Origin: Gnetum montanum
Taxonomy: Eukaryota; Streptophyta; Gnetopsida; Gnetales; Gnetaceae
DNA: 64,000 bases
Direction: 5' to 3'
Assembly: GCA_015680685.1 (NCBI GenBank)
Contig: MNCI01009622.1
Coordinates: 40,985 to 104,984 of the forward strand
Part shown: one piece after another, positions 42,161 to 53,689 of the stretch
Layout of the letters: every line of letters begins with the position of its first letter
Numbering within the stretch: position 1 is the stretch's first letter
Position numbers and translations under genes: made by a program
Notes under the pieces: model-generated
The model's database searches: none
What the model saw: only the letters and a program-made list of their open reading frames with translations
What the model was told of the DNA's origin: nothing

Positions 42161-45100
42161 TAATAGTATAAGGTATAACATTGGTGGCCACCCCATTGTT
42201 CACGTGTACCTATGTACTATGTATTTTCCCACTCTTATCATTATGAAGAGAGGGATCTTGATTGTCTTACCATCCTAGGGATTAGTCTTAATCTCATTGT
42301 CATGGAACACTAGTGTTGTTGACTTTGTTTCTTCCTTTGGTGAAGGTGGTATCATTACTGTGTGCATGGAATCATCACTATTAGGGATGTCCTCACTAAC
42401 TAGAATAGAAGTCAACATCTTCACCAAGGCCTCTCGGTGAGTAGCTGAGATCATTGCAAGTCACATAGGCTAAGGGATGTATTCTTGTATTTCAAAGATT
42501 GTTTAACCTATTCCATTGCAACAAGGAAGTCCTTGTCATTGATCATTGATTTTTCATTCTTGTTGGCTTTGACTTCCTCCATGCATCCCAAGATGTGAAC
42601 TTTAGGTTTTAGGGGTTGTTCCTTAGCCTATTTTTTCTTCCCTTGTGACTTGGGGTGCTCCTATATTTGACTTGTTAAAGTAGCCTAAGCATTAGAGTTT
42701 ATTGGGATGGATGAAATAGAAGTGGGCTTTAGTGGGCCCACATCCTTTCATGCATTGGCTTGCTTGTTATCTCTATTCTTGGGCTTTGATGCAAACTTCT
42801 TGCATTTTTTCATTGGTGATTTCTTGTTATTATTGTTTGGTTGGGAAGAAGTCATTGTGTTAAACATCACGAGAGGATAGTTTTTGGTTATAGCAATGGA
42901 TTTGGTTGTAGTGGGAGGAGATACCTTGATCATAAAAGGCTCCTTTGGAGGCATCAGTGATGGTATCCTTATAATAAAATGAGACCTTGAACTAGATGAA
43001 GTTGAAGAGCCCCTATCATTACAAAGAGGTACCCAAATCACAAATGGCTCTTGTGCAGGTTTTGAATTGTTGCTCACATTTAATGCCATTATGGTGTATG
43101 AACTATTGTTAGCATTTAATGAATCCTTGTAGACATGCAGTAATTGGTTCTATGGTTTGACTAGGTTAAAGGCATTAAGGGCCAATTCCCCATTGTCTAT
43201 CATCTTCTATAGGTCATCCTTGAAGACTAAGTAGAAGTTGGTGTCATTACATGGTAGTTGATGGTAGTGGAAGAAATAGTCAAGCTTGAATTACTTAGGT
43301 ACAAATAGGTCATCCTTAGTTACAAGAGTAGGATCCTTTGCTATTTTTCTGAGTTTATTGTGCCTCTTATGGGCATTCTTAGTCATTTTTTATATTGGAT
43401 TATCTTTCTCTTTAACAACTAATTAAGAAGTTTAGATGGTTTTAGTGGTAGCCTACTATACTTGGACCGATTATTCCTTTTAAAATTTGGCCTTGTGTTG
43501 GCTGATGTAGAGGCCTTGGATGTTAATGGTTGATTATTATTGGTAGGGACCTTAGGTTGTTTAATTTTGAGCCCATGCTCAATTTTAGTCTCTTTGGCCA
43601 TAGTGGCCACAACTACATTGTTTTGCCTTCCCTTCTCTTTATCTTTCTGAGAATGTTGATTCTTATATGCCATGTAGGTAGGGTCATGACTGGCCTCAAT
43701 GGTATCCTCTATGTTCTTGATTTGTGAAAAAGCATAGTTGAGTGACTATGGGTCTAAATAGTAAAGTTTAGACTTAATAAACTCATTAACCATCCTCTTG
43801 AATATAGAGAGAAGTTGGGTCTTGGCTATAAGTTCAGGAATCTTAGTCAGAAGATCATTCCATCATTGTATAAATTTTAGCATGGGTTCAAGGTGTCCAT
43901 GCTTAACCTTTATTAGTTGGTCAAGAGTTTTGTTGAGTTTTAATTTATACTTAAAATGGTTAATAAACTATGATATTAAGTATTCAAGTAAGGATATAGA
44001 TCCTCTTGGTCATGCATGGTACTAGTCTAAGGCTTTTCTGGTAAGGGACATAAGGAAGATTTGCATTATAGTGTTCTGGTAGGCTTATAATAACAAGCAC
44101 TCAAAATTAAGCTAGAAAGGTGGGCATTAGGATCACCCTCATTGTTGTACTTAGTGAATTAAGGTATAGGGATGCCCAAGGGAAGATTTATCTATGACAT
44201 AGTATGACTGATAGGATCATCTAGATAAAAACCCATTATTTTCACTATCTAAGTTGTTGAAGCCTTGAGATTCTATAACTCTTCTATAAGGTCCTAGATC
44301 ATTTGGAATGCTTGATCCAGATTTTGGAGCCTGTGGGTTGCAGTGTCTATACAAATAATTGGGATGCAAGTTGAGAGGCATCTAGCCTCACGATGGATTG
44401 CGATACTGAAGGAAGAGGCTAGATCAACATGGTTGTGACTAGAATAAATAAAAAAAATAATATTTGTACTGGTACATGTGGCACAAAGGGAATGAATGGT
44501 GTGTGTGACCCTTGGATTACTTGGGGTCCCACTATGGGACCCACTAGTATAGGGAAGGGATGAGTGATGGTGAAGACCACTAGTGAAAATTGAGTAGAGA
44601 AAGGCTATGTGGCAAAAGACATAGAGGAGAATAGGTACATCACTTGGGATACAAAATGTGCCTGGGGGCCACTATAAAAAGTGTTGATCCAAACATGATC
44701 AAGCACATGGAAGATGTAGGTTGAGGCACTTACCCCATTGAAGTAACAAGAGAGGCCAAAGTAGGTGCAGTGGTTTAGGAATCTGACTATTGAAAGAGGA
44801 TCCCTATAAAGTTGTCTACCTTAAGCTCAACCTCAAACTCATCATGCTCCTCATGTTAACTTTTTGAATTAAGCTTCTCACTATCTTTCTCCATCTCAAT
44901 TAGTTGAGGCAATATATACGCATAAGTGTCATTGAGTGGTATTTTATTATAGGAGTAGGGTTTGTACTCCTTCTCATGTTGATGAATTAGCTTGTATTCA
45001 TGTTTAGCCTCCACCTTCATTCATGGAATGAGAAGGCTAGCTTGGATTTTGACATAAATTAAGTTATAGTGATCTTCATTTATGATTGCAAAATTTGGGC

Positions 45101-45237
45101 TTTGCCTCCTTAGTCTAAGCGATTACCTATGCTCAGGGATGATAGGGGTTTTTTGCTCCATAGATCCTTACAACATCTTGGTTAGATGTAATATCAATCA
45201 AGTTGATGGGCAAGATAGTTAATTGGTTGAAAGACAT
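42161..45237 (-). pseudogene. gag: Tat-1 gag
   Basis: Candidate start at 45237 ('MSFNQLTILPINLIDITSN'). Middle part (~44250-43690): 'RKALD' then 'YHA', 'QLIKVKHGHLEPMLKFI', 'WNDLLTKIPELIAKTQLL' and 'SQIKNIEDTIEASHDP', the Gag pattern of Tat/Ogre (W-F-x-S-L ... R-W-R ... E). Downstream are a basic linker ('SKYSRLPLKPSKLLN') and the repeated segment 'EPFVIWVPLCND' and 'EPFMIKVSPP' (43060-42900), typical of the Gag-protease linker of this lineage. Many stops. Confidence 0.72.
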
Positions 45238-46316
45238 GATCTAAGGTTTAAACTTGGTTTAATAAAAAATTTTAAATAATTAATTAAATAAAAATTACAA
45301 CAAGTGGAATTGTCCAAGGTGTAAGTGGGGTATGGTTGGAGAATGGTGGAAATTGCAATTGCAAGTGCAATGCACATAACTATGCTAGGGGTATGCCTTG
45401 CCCTTGAGAAAATGTAACAATAGTTTTGGATGTTGGAAGAACCAACTATATTGGGTTTGCAAGAAAATGGTACCTTGAAGGGGGATAGGGAGGAAAACTA
45501 TCAATGATTATCTTACCTGATAGCACTATGTTGAGGAACCCCCTCTGAGCAAGAAAGTGTTTGTTATAGAAAAAATAAATGTTAAATTTTTGTTTTTCCA
45601 AGGGTTGGGTTTATGTCTTGGAGATGGACCAATGCTGGCTTTGTTGAAAAATTTTATAAAAGAGGGGTTTGAGTGATTGTGGAAGAGCAACACTAGTCTT
45701 TGGAACACATAAAGGTAGTTTTGACTAACAACCATGCTAGCCTTGAAAGGTATAGCAATTTCTATGAAAATTTTATAAAAACCCAAATAACCTCCAACCA
45801 TAATGCTGGGTTCTAGTGGTAGGAAAATGGATGATAGCATTAGTTTTTCTTGCAGGTTTCTTGGTAATAAAGTTTAAATGGTGTTTGTATTTGGAGAAGG
45901 GCCAACACTAGCCTTGTTGGAAAATTCCATAGTAGTGGGGTTTGAATGGTTGTGGTAGAGCAATGTTGGCCTTTGAAACACACAAAGGAATTTTTGATTA
46001 ACAACCATGCTACCCTTAAAAAGTACAACAATTGCTATGAAAATTTCACAAAAACCCAAATCACCTCCAACCTTAATGCCAGGTTTTGATGGTAGAGAGA
46101 TGGATGGTAGCATTAGTTTTTCTTACAAGTTTTTTGTTTTTTGTGAAGATAAATTTTAGAGAATTTTGTGTAAATATAAAATTTCAAACTTGGAAAAGTA
46201 CTTGTAAAAATGAAGAAATAGGATTGGATGTACGATTTGGGTGGAGGCCCTCCTTCTAGTGCTAGAAAACTAATGCACCTAAAAAATTTGGTTGCTAGAA
46301 AATAAAAAATCATAGG
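45238..46316 (-). repeat. Tat-1 leader with two 273-bp tandem units
   Basis: Two direct units end at 45840 and 46113: each has '(g/c)caacactag(t/c)', 'gaaaattttataaaa' or 'gaaaattccat', 'ttgtgg(a/t)agagcaa', 'aaccatgcta(g/c)cctt' and 'tagcattagtttttctt(g/a)ca'. They carry four copies per unit of the same 'atgctagcc'-like word found in the Tat-1 LTR. No PBS could be matched with confidence next to the LTR at 46317. Confidence 0.75.
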
Positions 46317-47605
46317 TGCAGAATAGTTTTAAACTTGGATTTCAAGGGCCTCCAAGAAAGAGGATACAAGACATCCTGGATGATCTTTTTGATCATCTAG
46401 GAATTGAAAAGTGTAAATGGGGTAAACGAATGGTAAAACGGTGCAAATCTAATTTAAAATGAATGCACAGAATACAAAAAGTTATAATAGTTTTCATAAC
46501 AAACAAAACTATAAACTTTATTACAATGAAAATATTGAAAATAAAGAGACTTTGGTATGTGTACAAATGGTGCTTGAAAGCACAAGGGTTTTACTTTGAT
46601 AGAGTTCGAAGTCTATTGAAGGCAATAGTTTGCACACCACGGTTAGCTCCACGATCCAAGTACTTCTCAACTCCTAAAACTAAAATGCCTTATTGGTTCA
46701 TTGCATAGATTTGTAGCATTGGTCATAGGGGGTAAACTATGTGAATGATTTTTTTAGGCAGAAAGGGATACCACACTAGGAGTCTTTGTGCACAATTGGT
46801 AGAGCATTGCTTCAGAAACTTCACACAAGCCTCAAGGTTACAAGTGCTTGAAATGGCCAAAGGTTTCATGCTCAAGAATTTCCCAAAGCTTTATGTTTTC
46901 TCTCAATTCAAAAGCCTAGGAATTGCAAAGTGGTGGAACCCTTTCCATGTATTTGAAGTTGGCTTATATAGGTTATATGGCAACTAAATTTTGACTGTAA
47001 ATTTTTGCCATGATTATTGATAGATTGATGCCATGTGCAAGTGTGGTAGGTGCTTGATTGTAGTTTAGTTTCCAGTTATGATAAATTTTGATACCCCCAA
47101 GGCACCAAAACTATGCTAGTTACTAAAAATAATAAATGAAACATTCATCCATGCTGGTCTTCTAGTAGCAATGTTGGAGTTGTAGGAGCAACACTAAGAT
47201 TCATTGAAAATGGAAATCCCAATTACTCCAATGCTAGTCTTGATGTGGCAATGCTAGCCTTATGGTGACTATGTTGGACATAGTTGGAAGAATGTAATTC
47301 AAACCCCCCAACACTAAGCATAGGTACTTCTAGCATTGTAAAGGTCATAGCCCCCATAAAACCCATGAAAATGCCAATTTTGGTAGTTAAAAAGGAATTT
47401 TTGGCCTTCCCAAGCTTAAAGATAGACATGGTAAATATTTTTTCACTTGGAAAGTGAGGATACAACAACTTATGAGGCATTTTTAGCTCCAAAAGTTAAA
47501 GTATGTGAAATTGCATCTCATGGATTATAATCTTCATATTTTATAATGAAATTCCAGCCTTGGATTTGATGGGGTGAATGTTATAATGCTAAAAAGGTTG
47601 CAACA
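46317..47605 (-). repeat. Tat-1 5' LTR, end deleted
   Basis: Starts TGCAGAATAGTTTTAAAC and aligns with 24770-26103 until 'ggttgcaacatg', ~25 bp short of the LTR terminus. It then changes to hAT-like sequence. Minus-strand TATA box CCTATATAAGCC lies at ~46976-46964. Confidence 0.8.
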
Positions 47606-47777
47606 TGTTCTAGCATTTGTTGAAATTGATTATTCTTTATTTAATGATATCTTCTTTGAGCATCTCTATGGCCTTTGGACTTTTCATGAGAAATTAAAGA
47701 ATCATGTTGTATATTTATAGAACAATTTCCTTTATCCCAAGATCCTTCTTTCTCAAGGTTTCACAAAATATACATTT
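47606..47777 (-). pseudogene. hAT-like transposase, zinc-finger fragment
   Basis: Minus strand: 'CIFCETLRKKD' followed, after a one-base frame change, by 'GNCSINIQHDSLISHEKSKG' then 'HRDAQ'. This is the C-x-x-C ... S-H-E-K-(S/T)-K-x-H pattern of the TTF/BED-like zinc finger at the N terminus of DUF4371-type hAT transposases. It joins the piece at 61865-62093 across Ath-3. The part toward the piece at 1457 is missing. Confidence 0.7.
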
Positions 47778-48649
47778 TGATAAGTAGTGAATAGTCCCTA
47801 CATCCAATGATACAAATCACAAGTGTGCACTAGCTATCCAGTTGAATTTCATGGACTTAGCTCCTACGTGTGCCTATAGATAAAAATAGTGACTTAGGGA
47901 AATCTGAGCACTATCTTCTTAGCTCTCACTTATGTAGGCTCTTATGTATGGTTAAGTGTGAGCTAAGGTATATGGTATTTATTTGTATTTATATTTTTAT
48001 ATGTTTTGTAGCCTAACCATGGATGAAAAGATAAATGGTTGATAAATAACTAATCTAGCTATCTAACGGTTCTAGGGCTAACTATTTTAACATATGTATC
48101 TAGGCCCATTTTCCATACACATCGTGAACTCATATTAACATTACTGGGTTACCAAGTGAAAATTTCTAGATGTTCTAGATGACCACTATTGGGATTACCA
48201 AGCATTAAATAGTATGCTTGAAGTAATTGTACTTATGTATTCATTATTAAATGCATTAATTAATTAAGATAAGAATATGAAGTGTAAGTAAGAAATATTA
48301 ATCTATTATAAGTGTTGTAATGAATGTTAAGAATCCTCTCTTTATTGCCAGTCACATCAATGTGTTTAGGTACATGATGCTTGAATAAAGATCCATACAA
48401 TTATTTTAGTTCATACTAGAGGCACTTAGAAAATAGTCTAAGTCTAGGGAAAGCAAATTACAAGAGCTTTGCTATACTACTAACTTAACGTATCATAAAT
48501 GCAATGGATACATGCATTTATGTAGGCTTGAATTAACTTTGCATTGATGTATCTACATCGATGCATATGATCATGCATCAATAGGGCTATGTTGATGAGG
48601 CTATGTTAATGCATGCCTATTGATGCAGGTAGTCAATAGTGATTCATCA
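47778..48649 (-). repeat. Ath-3 3' LTR
   Basis: 872 bp, from TGATAAGTAGTG to GATTCATCA on the plus strand, the pair of 60985-61859. Minus-strand promoter: array of tgatgca/atcgatg words at 48541-48640, then a TATA-like GCCTACATAAATGC at 48526-48513. By eye ~85% identical to its partner over the first 200 bp. Confidence 0.9.
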
Positions 48650-48666
48650 TACTTCCATGACTAAGT
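48650..48666 (-). other. Terminal polypurine tract, Ath-3
   Basis: Minus strand 'ACTTAGTCATGGAAGTA' abuts the LTR start TGATGAATC. Confidence 0.72.
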
Positions 48667-48817
48667 GAAAAATCATCCTTGAGTGAACAAAAATAGGATC
48701 AAGATTCTTATAAAATTGGAAAGGTATGAAATTATTGACTAACTGACTCTAACTAACTAACTAAATTTGAGTGCCAAATTGTATGGAATGCCAAAATTGA
48801 TGTCCATCACAACAAAA

Positions 48818-51711
48818 TTAGACATCCTTACATAAATTATAGCAGGATCCCTCTGATTGTCAAAGACAAGGGGAAGTTTAGATAGTGCAAGGTGATGAAG
48901 GATTCTAGGGTATTGATGGTCCTTTACTAGGCTATAGTACTCATGGGAATGGAGGTAGTTGAGGATATTTTTCTACTGCTACTACTTCAGGTGGAAGTTG
49001 AAACACATCTAGCAATGTTTTCATTTGCTCTTCTTTGCTGCATGGATCGTACGTAGTCCATCTTACTTTGCCAATGTGGGTTGGTATAGGTATGTCCCAT
49101 GGGCAAGGCATTGTAGGGAATAAGTCCTTAGCATTAATGAACCATGTAGCAAATTGTTCTCATTTGATGTCAAACATCTTTACTAAGTTTAGTAGATTGT
49201 AGTAATCATTCATTCTTCTAGTCAGGTCCTTAGCAATTGATCATTAATTAGTGAATTGGATCTTAAGGACTTCAAGCTCTATGTTGGCTATCTTCAACTT
49301 TTTCTCTCTCTCTTTATGGTGCTTGAATTGTACCTCATATAGAAGATATGAATTGGCCTCTTGTTTCTCCAACTCTATTCTTGGCCTCCCTGTAGTTAGC
49401 ATAGAAAAGTTTGCATATCGAACATTAGTAAGCTTCATGTATTTAATCATGTTCTCTATTTGCAACTTCTTTATGTGGATCTCAGCCTTTTTGAATGCAT
49501 TTAAGCCATCAAAAATTAGTTTCCACACATTACATCTTTATTGTAGTTGCTGAAGGCCTCATTCAACTTTGCCTTGGCCAACTAAATTTTCTTTTTGTTT
49601 GTCTCCTTAAGAAGCCCAACCTGGTCCTTGTAGTAGTCTTTCATCCATTCAAATTTTAGGGCCTTGTTCTTCCAAGTAGCTACCTCAATGGCCATGTTTT
49701 GGTGAAAGACTTGAACTTCCTTCATGCAAAGATTTCTATTCATAGCTACCAACCTTCTTAAGTCAAGGTTCAACTTGATTGGATGCTCTTGCTATTGTTA
49801 AATGCATTCGACCATCTTGTCCTTTTGATGTTCAACATTTCATAGGTACTGAATGTCCTTAGTGAGGATCAAGTTTTCTTTGCAAACTTGAGCTAAGTTG
49901 TTATTGGTGTTTAATGCTAGAGCTTCCAATAAAGAGATTTTAAGTACCATTATTTCCTTTACATTCTCAGCCTTTTTAATTTTTTGTTGAATCTATTGGA
50001 AAGCTTCATATTTGATGAGGATTGGGTTGACAATGGCTAGGTTGAAGAGACAAGCCCACAAATTTGCAATTTTAGCAATCAACTAGCTATTTTTGATAAT
50101 GGTTGTTTGCAGCTAGGTATTGAAAATTATTAATTTTCCTTTCATTTCTAGCAGCTCAAACTGGATTACTATAATATCATTCAAGAGATTAAAGATCTTC
50201 AGAAGTGGTTACCTAATTCCCACCAATTGGTCCAACACCTCATCATGTTTGATTGCACTAAGCTAATTACTTCCTACTTCTGTGAAAGCTTGAACATCCT
50301 TCAAGGTAGAAATGTATGGTATTGTTGTCACAAGAGCATTTAAGGCATCAAATCAGCCATCACTTCTACCACCATCTCCTATCGATTATGCTTCATCATC
50401 AAGATAGTCTGCCCTTCACCTTCATCTAGGAATAGCAAGAAAGTTGTAGTGTTTCCAAAGAGTTTAGGAAACTCTTGTCTAAGGATGAACACCATAACTT
50501 CCTAGGAACTAGAATTTGTTCTTGTGGACACTTGTGTACATTATGTAGAAAATAGTAGGGTGGTTTCCTCTAGTTAGTTGATGGTCCAAGTGATCTCATT
50601 GAGTTGCCTCAATACTAGATGGTAGACTGATAACTCTCCACCACTTATTAAACCCTATTATTGTTGCAATAGTTGCTCACAAAGTTTTCTAATTCTTTCC
50701 AAAGTTGTGTGAGCTTCTGGTGTGGTCTCTTTGGTAGGTGGTGGTGATGGCCACTCCTCTTACAATAGCTTTGTGATTACTTTATCTTTCATCATCTCCT
50801 ACCAGGATGTAGTAGGAGCATGGCAAAGCATATCATTAGCATAGCATGCTTTGCCTTTCCTTCTATAAAGTTTTCTAATGATGCACAAGAAGAAGAGTGT
50901 CTTCTTTCCTCTATCATTTTCTTTGAAGCATTGCTTAATACCTAGGTAGATGAGATGAGTAAGGTTGTCCAAGAATTACTCCTTAGAATAGCGCATGCAT
51001 GGGAGAAGAAGGATATAACCTTGCTAGGTCTCATCATGGAATTTAGATGATCAAATGCTATCTTGAAGTATTCATGTTTTACCTTGGTTTATATAATATA
51101 TTCCTTGTGGTCCACCCTATAGCAATGCTAAATCTACTATTTCTTAGCTTTGTTGTTCACATGTGTGAATATTTTCACCAAATTTGCTCATGTATTAGCC
51201 AAGATAAGGGCCTCTGCAATGGCTTTAATTGAGTAGGAGATGGCAATATGTTTGATTTTGACTATCACATCTTCTTGTCATTTTCTCCAAAATAGGTATG
51301 TCTCCCCCATGTAGCATTTTCCACTAGAGGAAAGAATGGGCCATATGGGAGACCCCTATAGTGGGTGTGAACCTCCTTGGATGCCAATTCCAAGAAGGAT
51401 TTGAAGTTTAATTCTTGGAAAATTGAACTCTAGACATTCTTGATTTGAATTCTCTCAAGGTAGGCCTTTGTTAGTGTGACATCCAGATTGGGTCTTGGCC
51501 TTGGTGCTCCATCTTGTCTTGATTGGTTGGTTTCAGCTATGGGAATCTATTGAATAGATTCCACTTTGGGATTCTCTTGAAGAGTTCCCATAATGTGGGT
51601 TTTAGCCTCCTATTCTTAGGGCTATTGTGGTTGTTGGCTCATTCCTCCTCATGGTTGCTTTTTCCTTGATTATGATGGTCCTCGTATGGGTGTTCCCCTC
51701 TTTGGTACCAT
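48818..51711 (-). pseudogene. Ath-3 ORF3 (unknown, coiled-coil rich)
   Basis: The start at 51711 ('MVPKRGTPIRGPS') is aligned to Ath-1. Conserved blocks: 'NPKVESIQ' (~51560), 'KTLFFLCIIRKLY' (~50900), 'MMKDKVITKLL' (~50790), 'RIRKLCEQLLQQ' (~50690) and the C-terminal region with 'RYANFSMLTTGRPRIELEK' and 'YEVQFKHHKEREKKLKIAN' (49528-49244). Heptad-like coiled coils dominate. It ends near 48818 after a block matching the Ath-1 'MPCSWDVP..HIG' end motif. It lies ~0.5 kb downstream of its own internal promoter. No known domain or membrane segment seen. Stops mostly TAG. Confidence 0.66.
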
Positions 51712-52150
51712 TTGTGATCACAAACGTAACCAAAAATTGGCAATGAATGTGTAATCCTTAGTTCTTTTTGATTCATCTCTCATATGGTTAAGTTACACTT
51801 AAGTTTGTTTATAATCATGGCATGTAGATTATTTGATTATTATGTTAGTCATTATTCTACTCATTAGCTACCAAATTTTGTTTATGAGGTTTAACTTGAT
51901 GTAGATGAGAGTTTTAATGTTATTTTAATAGTCAAACCCTAGGGAGTTATAAAACTTTCTAAAAAATTAATTATCATAAACGAAAGGTTTATGGCCCCCA
52001 TAATGTAAAGCTTACCTCTAATAGTTAAAGGGTTGAAAAATAAGATTAATTAGATAAGTGATGTGGAAGTTATCATGCTCAAAAGGTCTTTTAGCCTTGA
52101 AAATTACAAAAGCTCCCCATGAATTTTGAGGCAAATGTAAAACAATTGCA
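51712..52150 (-). promoter_or_regulatory. ORF3 leader with candidate intron (Ath-3)
   Basis: Donor-like GAG|GTAAGC (GT at 52015-52014) is followed by 'GGGGGCCATAAACCTT', one base different from Ath-1. 'TTGGTTACGTT' precedes the ATG. The sharing between two elements suggests a functional spliced leader. Confidence 0.5.
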
Positions 52151-52160
52151 AAGTGTTGAT

Positions 52161-52245
52161 GCATATTTATAGGTTTTTGTTGATGTGTTGATGGGGATGC
52201 ATCACTACATTGGGCTATGTCAATGAGGATGTGTCGATGTAGCCT
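52161..52245 (-). promoter_or_regulatory. Internal LTR-like promoter of ORF3 (Ath-3)
   Basis: Minus strand: words of the CATCGAC/CATTGAC/GATGCATC class (52245-52176), then the TATA box CCTATAAATATGC (52173-52161). Downstream 'TTTTACATTTG' + 'CTCAAA' + 'GGGGAG' matches Ath-1. The motif class equals that of the Ath-3 LTR array. Confidence 0.62.
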
Positions 52246-53660
52246 TTTGCCAGAAATTTTCATGAATAAAGACTAAGTGGTGGGGAAGAGTTTTATGATA
52301 AAATTAGAGTCCAAAGGAATCTAGAAAAGCCTAGAATAATGACAAATCATAGAAGAGGGATTGAGATTGGTTTTGAAAAGAAGATTTGGAGAAAATTACA
52401 TTTCCAAGGAGTGAAAAACTAGATGTTTCTTATATAGATAATGATGGAATTGAATGTAAAATAACTAAGGAATATGAATTTTAATAAAATCAAACCAAAG
52501 AGTATGCAATGAAGCCTCCCAATAGTAGGCTCATGCTCTTAATGTCCTTGCATGTTCTCATACCTAGAATTTTGTAGGAACCAAGGATGATTAATGGTTA
52601 TGGATAATTAAAAATCAAATCCACACAAGAAATCACCAAGGAATTAGGACATACCAAAAAAGTTGCATTGATTAACCATGATAGAGGGTAGTGAGGTGGT
52701 GGATGGAAAAAGTTTAAATGATGGAAAAGAGAGAGAGTGTGTGGTAATGGAGTCTCACATCTTGGTCACATGATGTCCTTATGAAATGTGTGGTTAATGT
52801 AAGTTGATATTATCCCATGGTTAGTTGGTACCAAGCTCATCCAGATCTAGTGGCTTTGCAGTAGCAAATTTAGATCGTTTGACCTCCAAAGTTCATGAAC
52901 ACTCCCAAAGATCATCCATCATTGTAAATAGAGAAGAAAAGAAAGGCAAGAAATCCTTAGTTAGAGGGATGCCTTTAGGCATCTGTAACATATCTTTCTA
53001 GCCTCTTAACCATTTCTTGTAGTCCATTATTTTTTCTAAGGAGTATGCTTTGAATTTCCATGTTTTCTTTGAATGGAAATCATATCATGAAAATACATTC
53101 TTCTTGTTAATAGTTGATATTATGAAGAGTGAAGAATCAATGAAAATATTGATAAAAATAAAGAATCTAGGTAGGTACAAATGATAACAAGTGTTGTTGA
53201 AGCCATGCCCTTATTTATTCCACTTGATTCATTCCAAGTTTGTTAAGTATCAAGATCACATGTTCTTTTATAAGTTGTAATTAACAAAGGACGTCATGCT
53301 TCCAAGATGAAAGAATACCATGGAGTTGAGTGGAATGGGTGGATGACATGATCTCACTACTTGATATCATAAGAAAATCAATGTTTCATTAATCAATGTC
53401 ATAATTCAAAGATGAAATCCAATCATTAAGTAATCAATTCAAACTATATAGTTCAATTGAACTTCCAACAATTAGTAGTTGTATTAAGCACCAAAGTCCT
53501 AATGATAATAAAGAAGAAAAACACATGTAAGAAAATTTAAATAAGGAAAACTATAAAAATAAATTGTAAAATACTCAAGAAAATGGAAAATTTATGAAGA
53601 ACAATACAAAATAAAAAAGTTGAAAAGTTGAGGAGCCATTACAAGATCTTAGCATGGATG
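52246..53660 (-). other. Ath-3 spacer between pol and ORF3 promoter
   Basis: Non-coding. The A-rich stretch at 53500-53640 is the counterpart of the T-rich tract after pol in Ath-1. Nothing else recognised. Confidence 0.45.
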
Positions 53661-53680
53661 GCATCTCCCCCATGACTTAG
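53661..53680 (-). other. Extra polypurine tract, Ath-3
   Basis: Minus strand 'CTAAGTCATGGGGGAGATGC' follows the pol tail, like Ath-1 11139-11156 and Ath-2 20797-20781. Confidence 0.65.
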
Positions 53681-53689
53681 TTGGAAAGA

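Larger units (their letters stand above)
24770..47605 (-). mobile_element. Tat-1: Tat/Ogre-like Ty3/gypsy element, split by insert
   Basis: Minus-strand order from right to left: LTR (46317-47605), leader with 273-bp tandem repeats, gag, protease, then the foreign block 41540-30641, then RT, first RNase H, second RNase H, integrase, PPT and LTR (24770-26103). Two RNase H domains between RT and integrase are the hallmark of the Tat/Ogre lineage. It was inserted in the Ath-2 LTR: TG at 24770 directly interrupts that LTR. The right end is cut ~25 bp short of the LTR terminus. Confidence 0.8.

Noticed and set aside
45526-46113. Two similar minus-strand frames that look like paralogous small genes
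   Set aside because: They are the two units of a non-coding 273-bp tandem repeat in the Tat-1 leader.
46316-46317. Primer-binding site of Tat-1 next to its 5' LTR
   Set aside because: The sequence left of 46317 on the minus strand (CCTATGATTTTTTATTTTC) matches no tRNA 3' end I can name; left unassigned.
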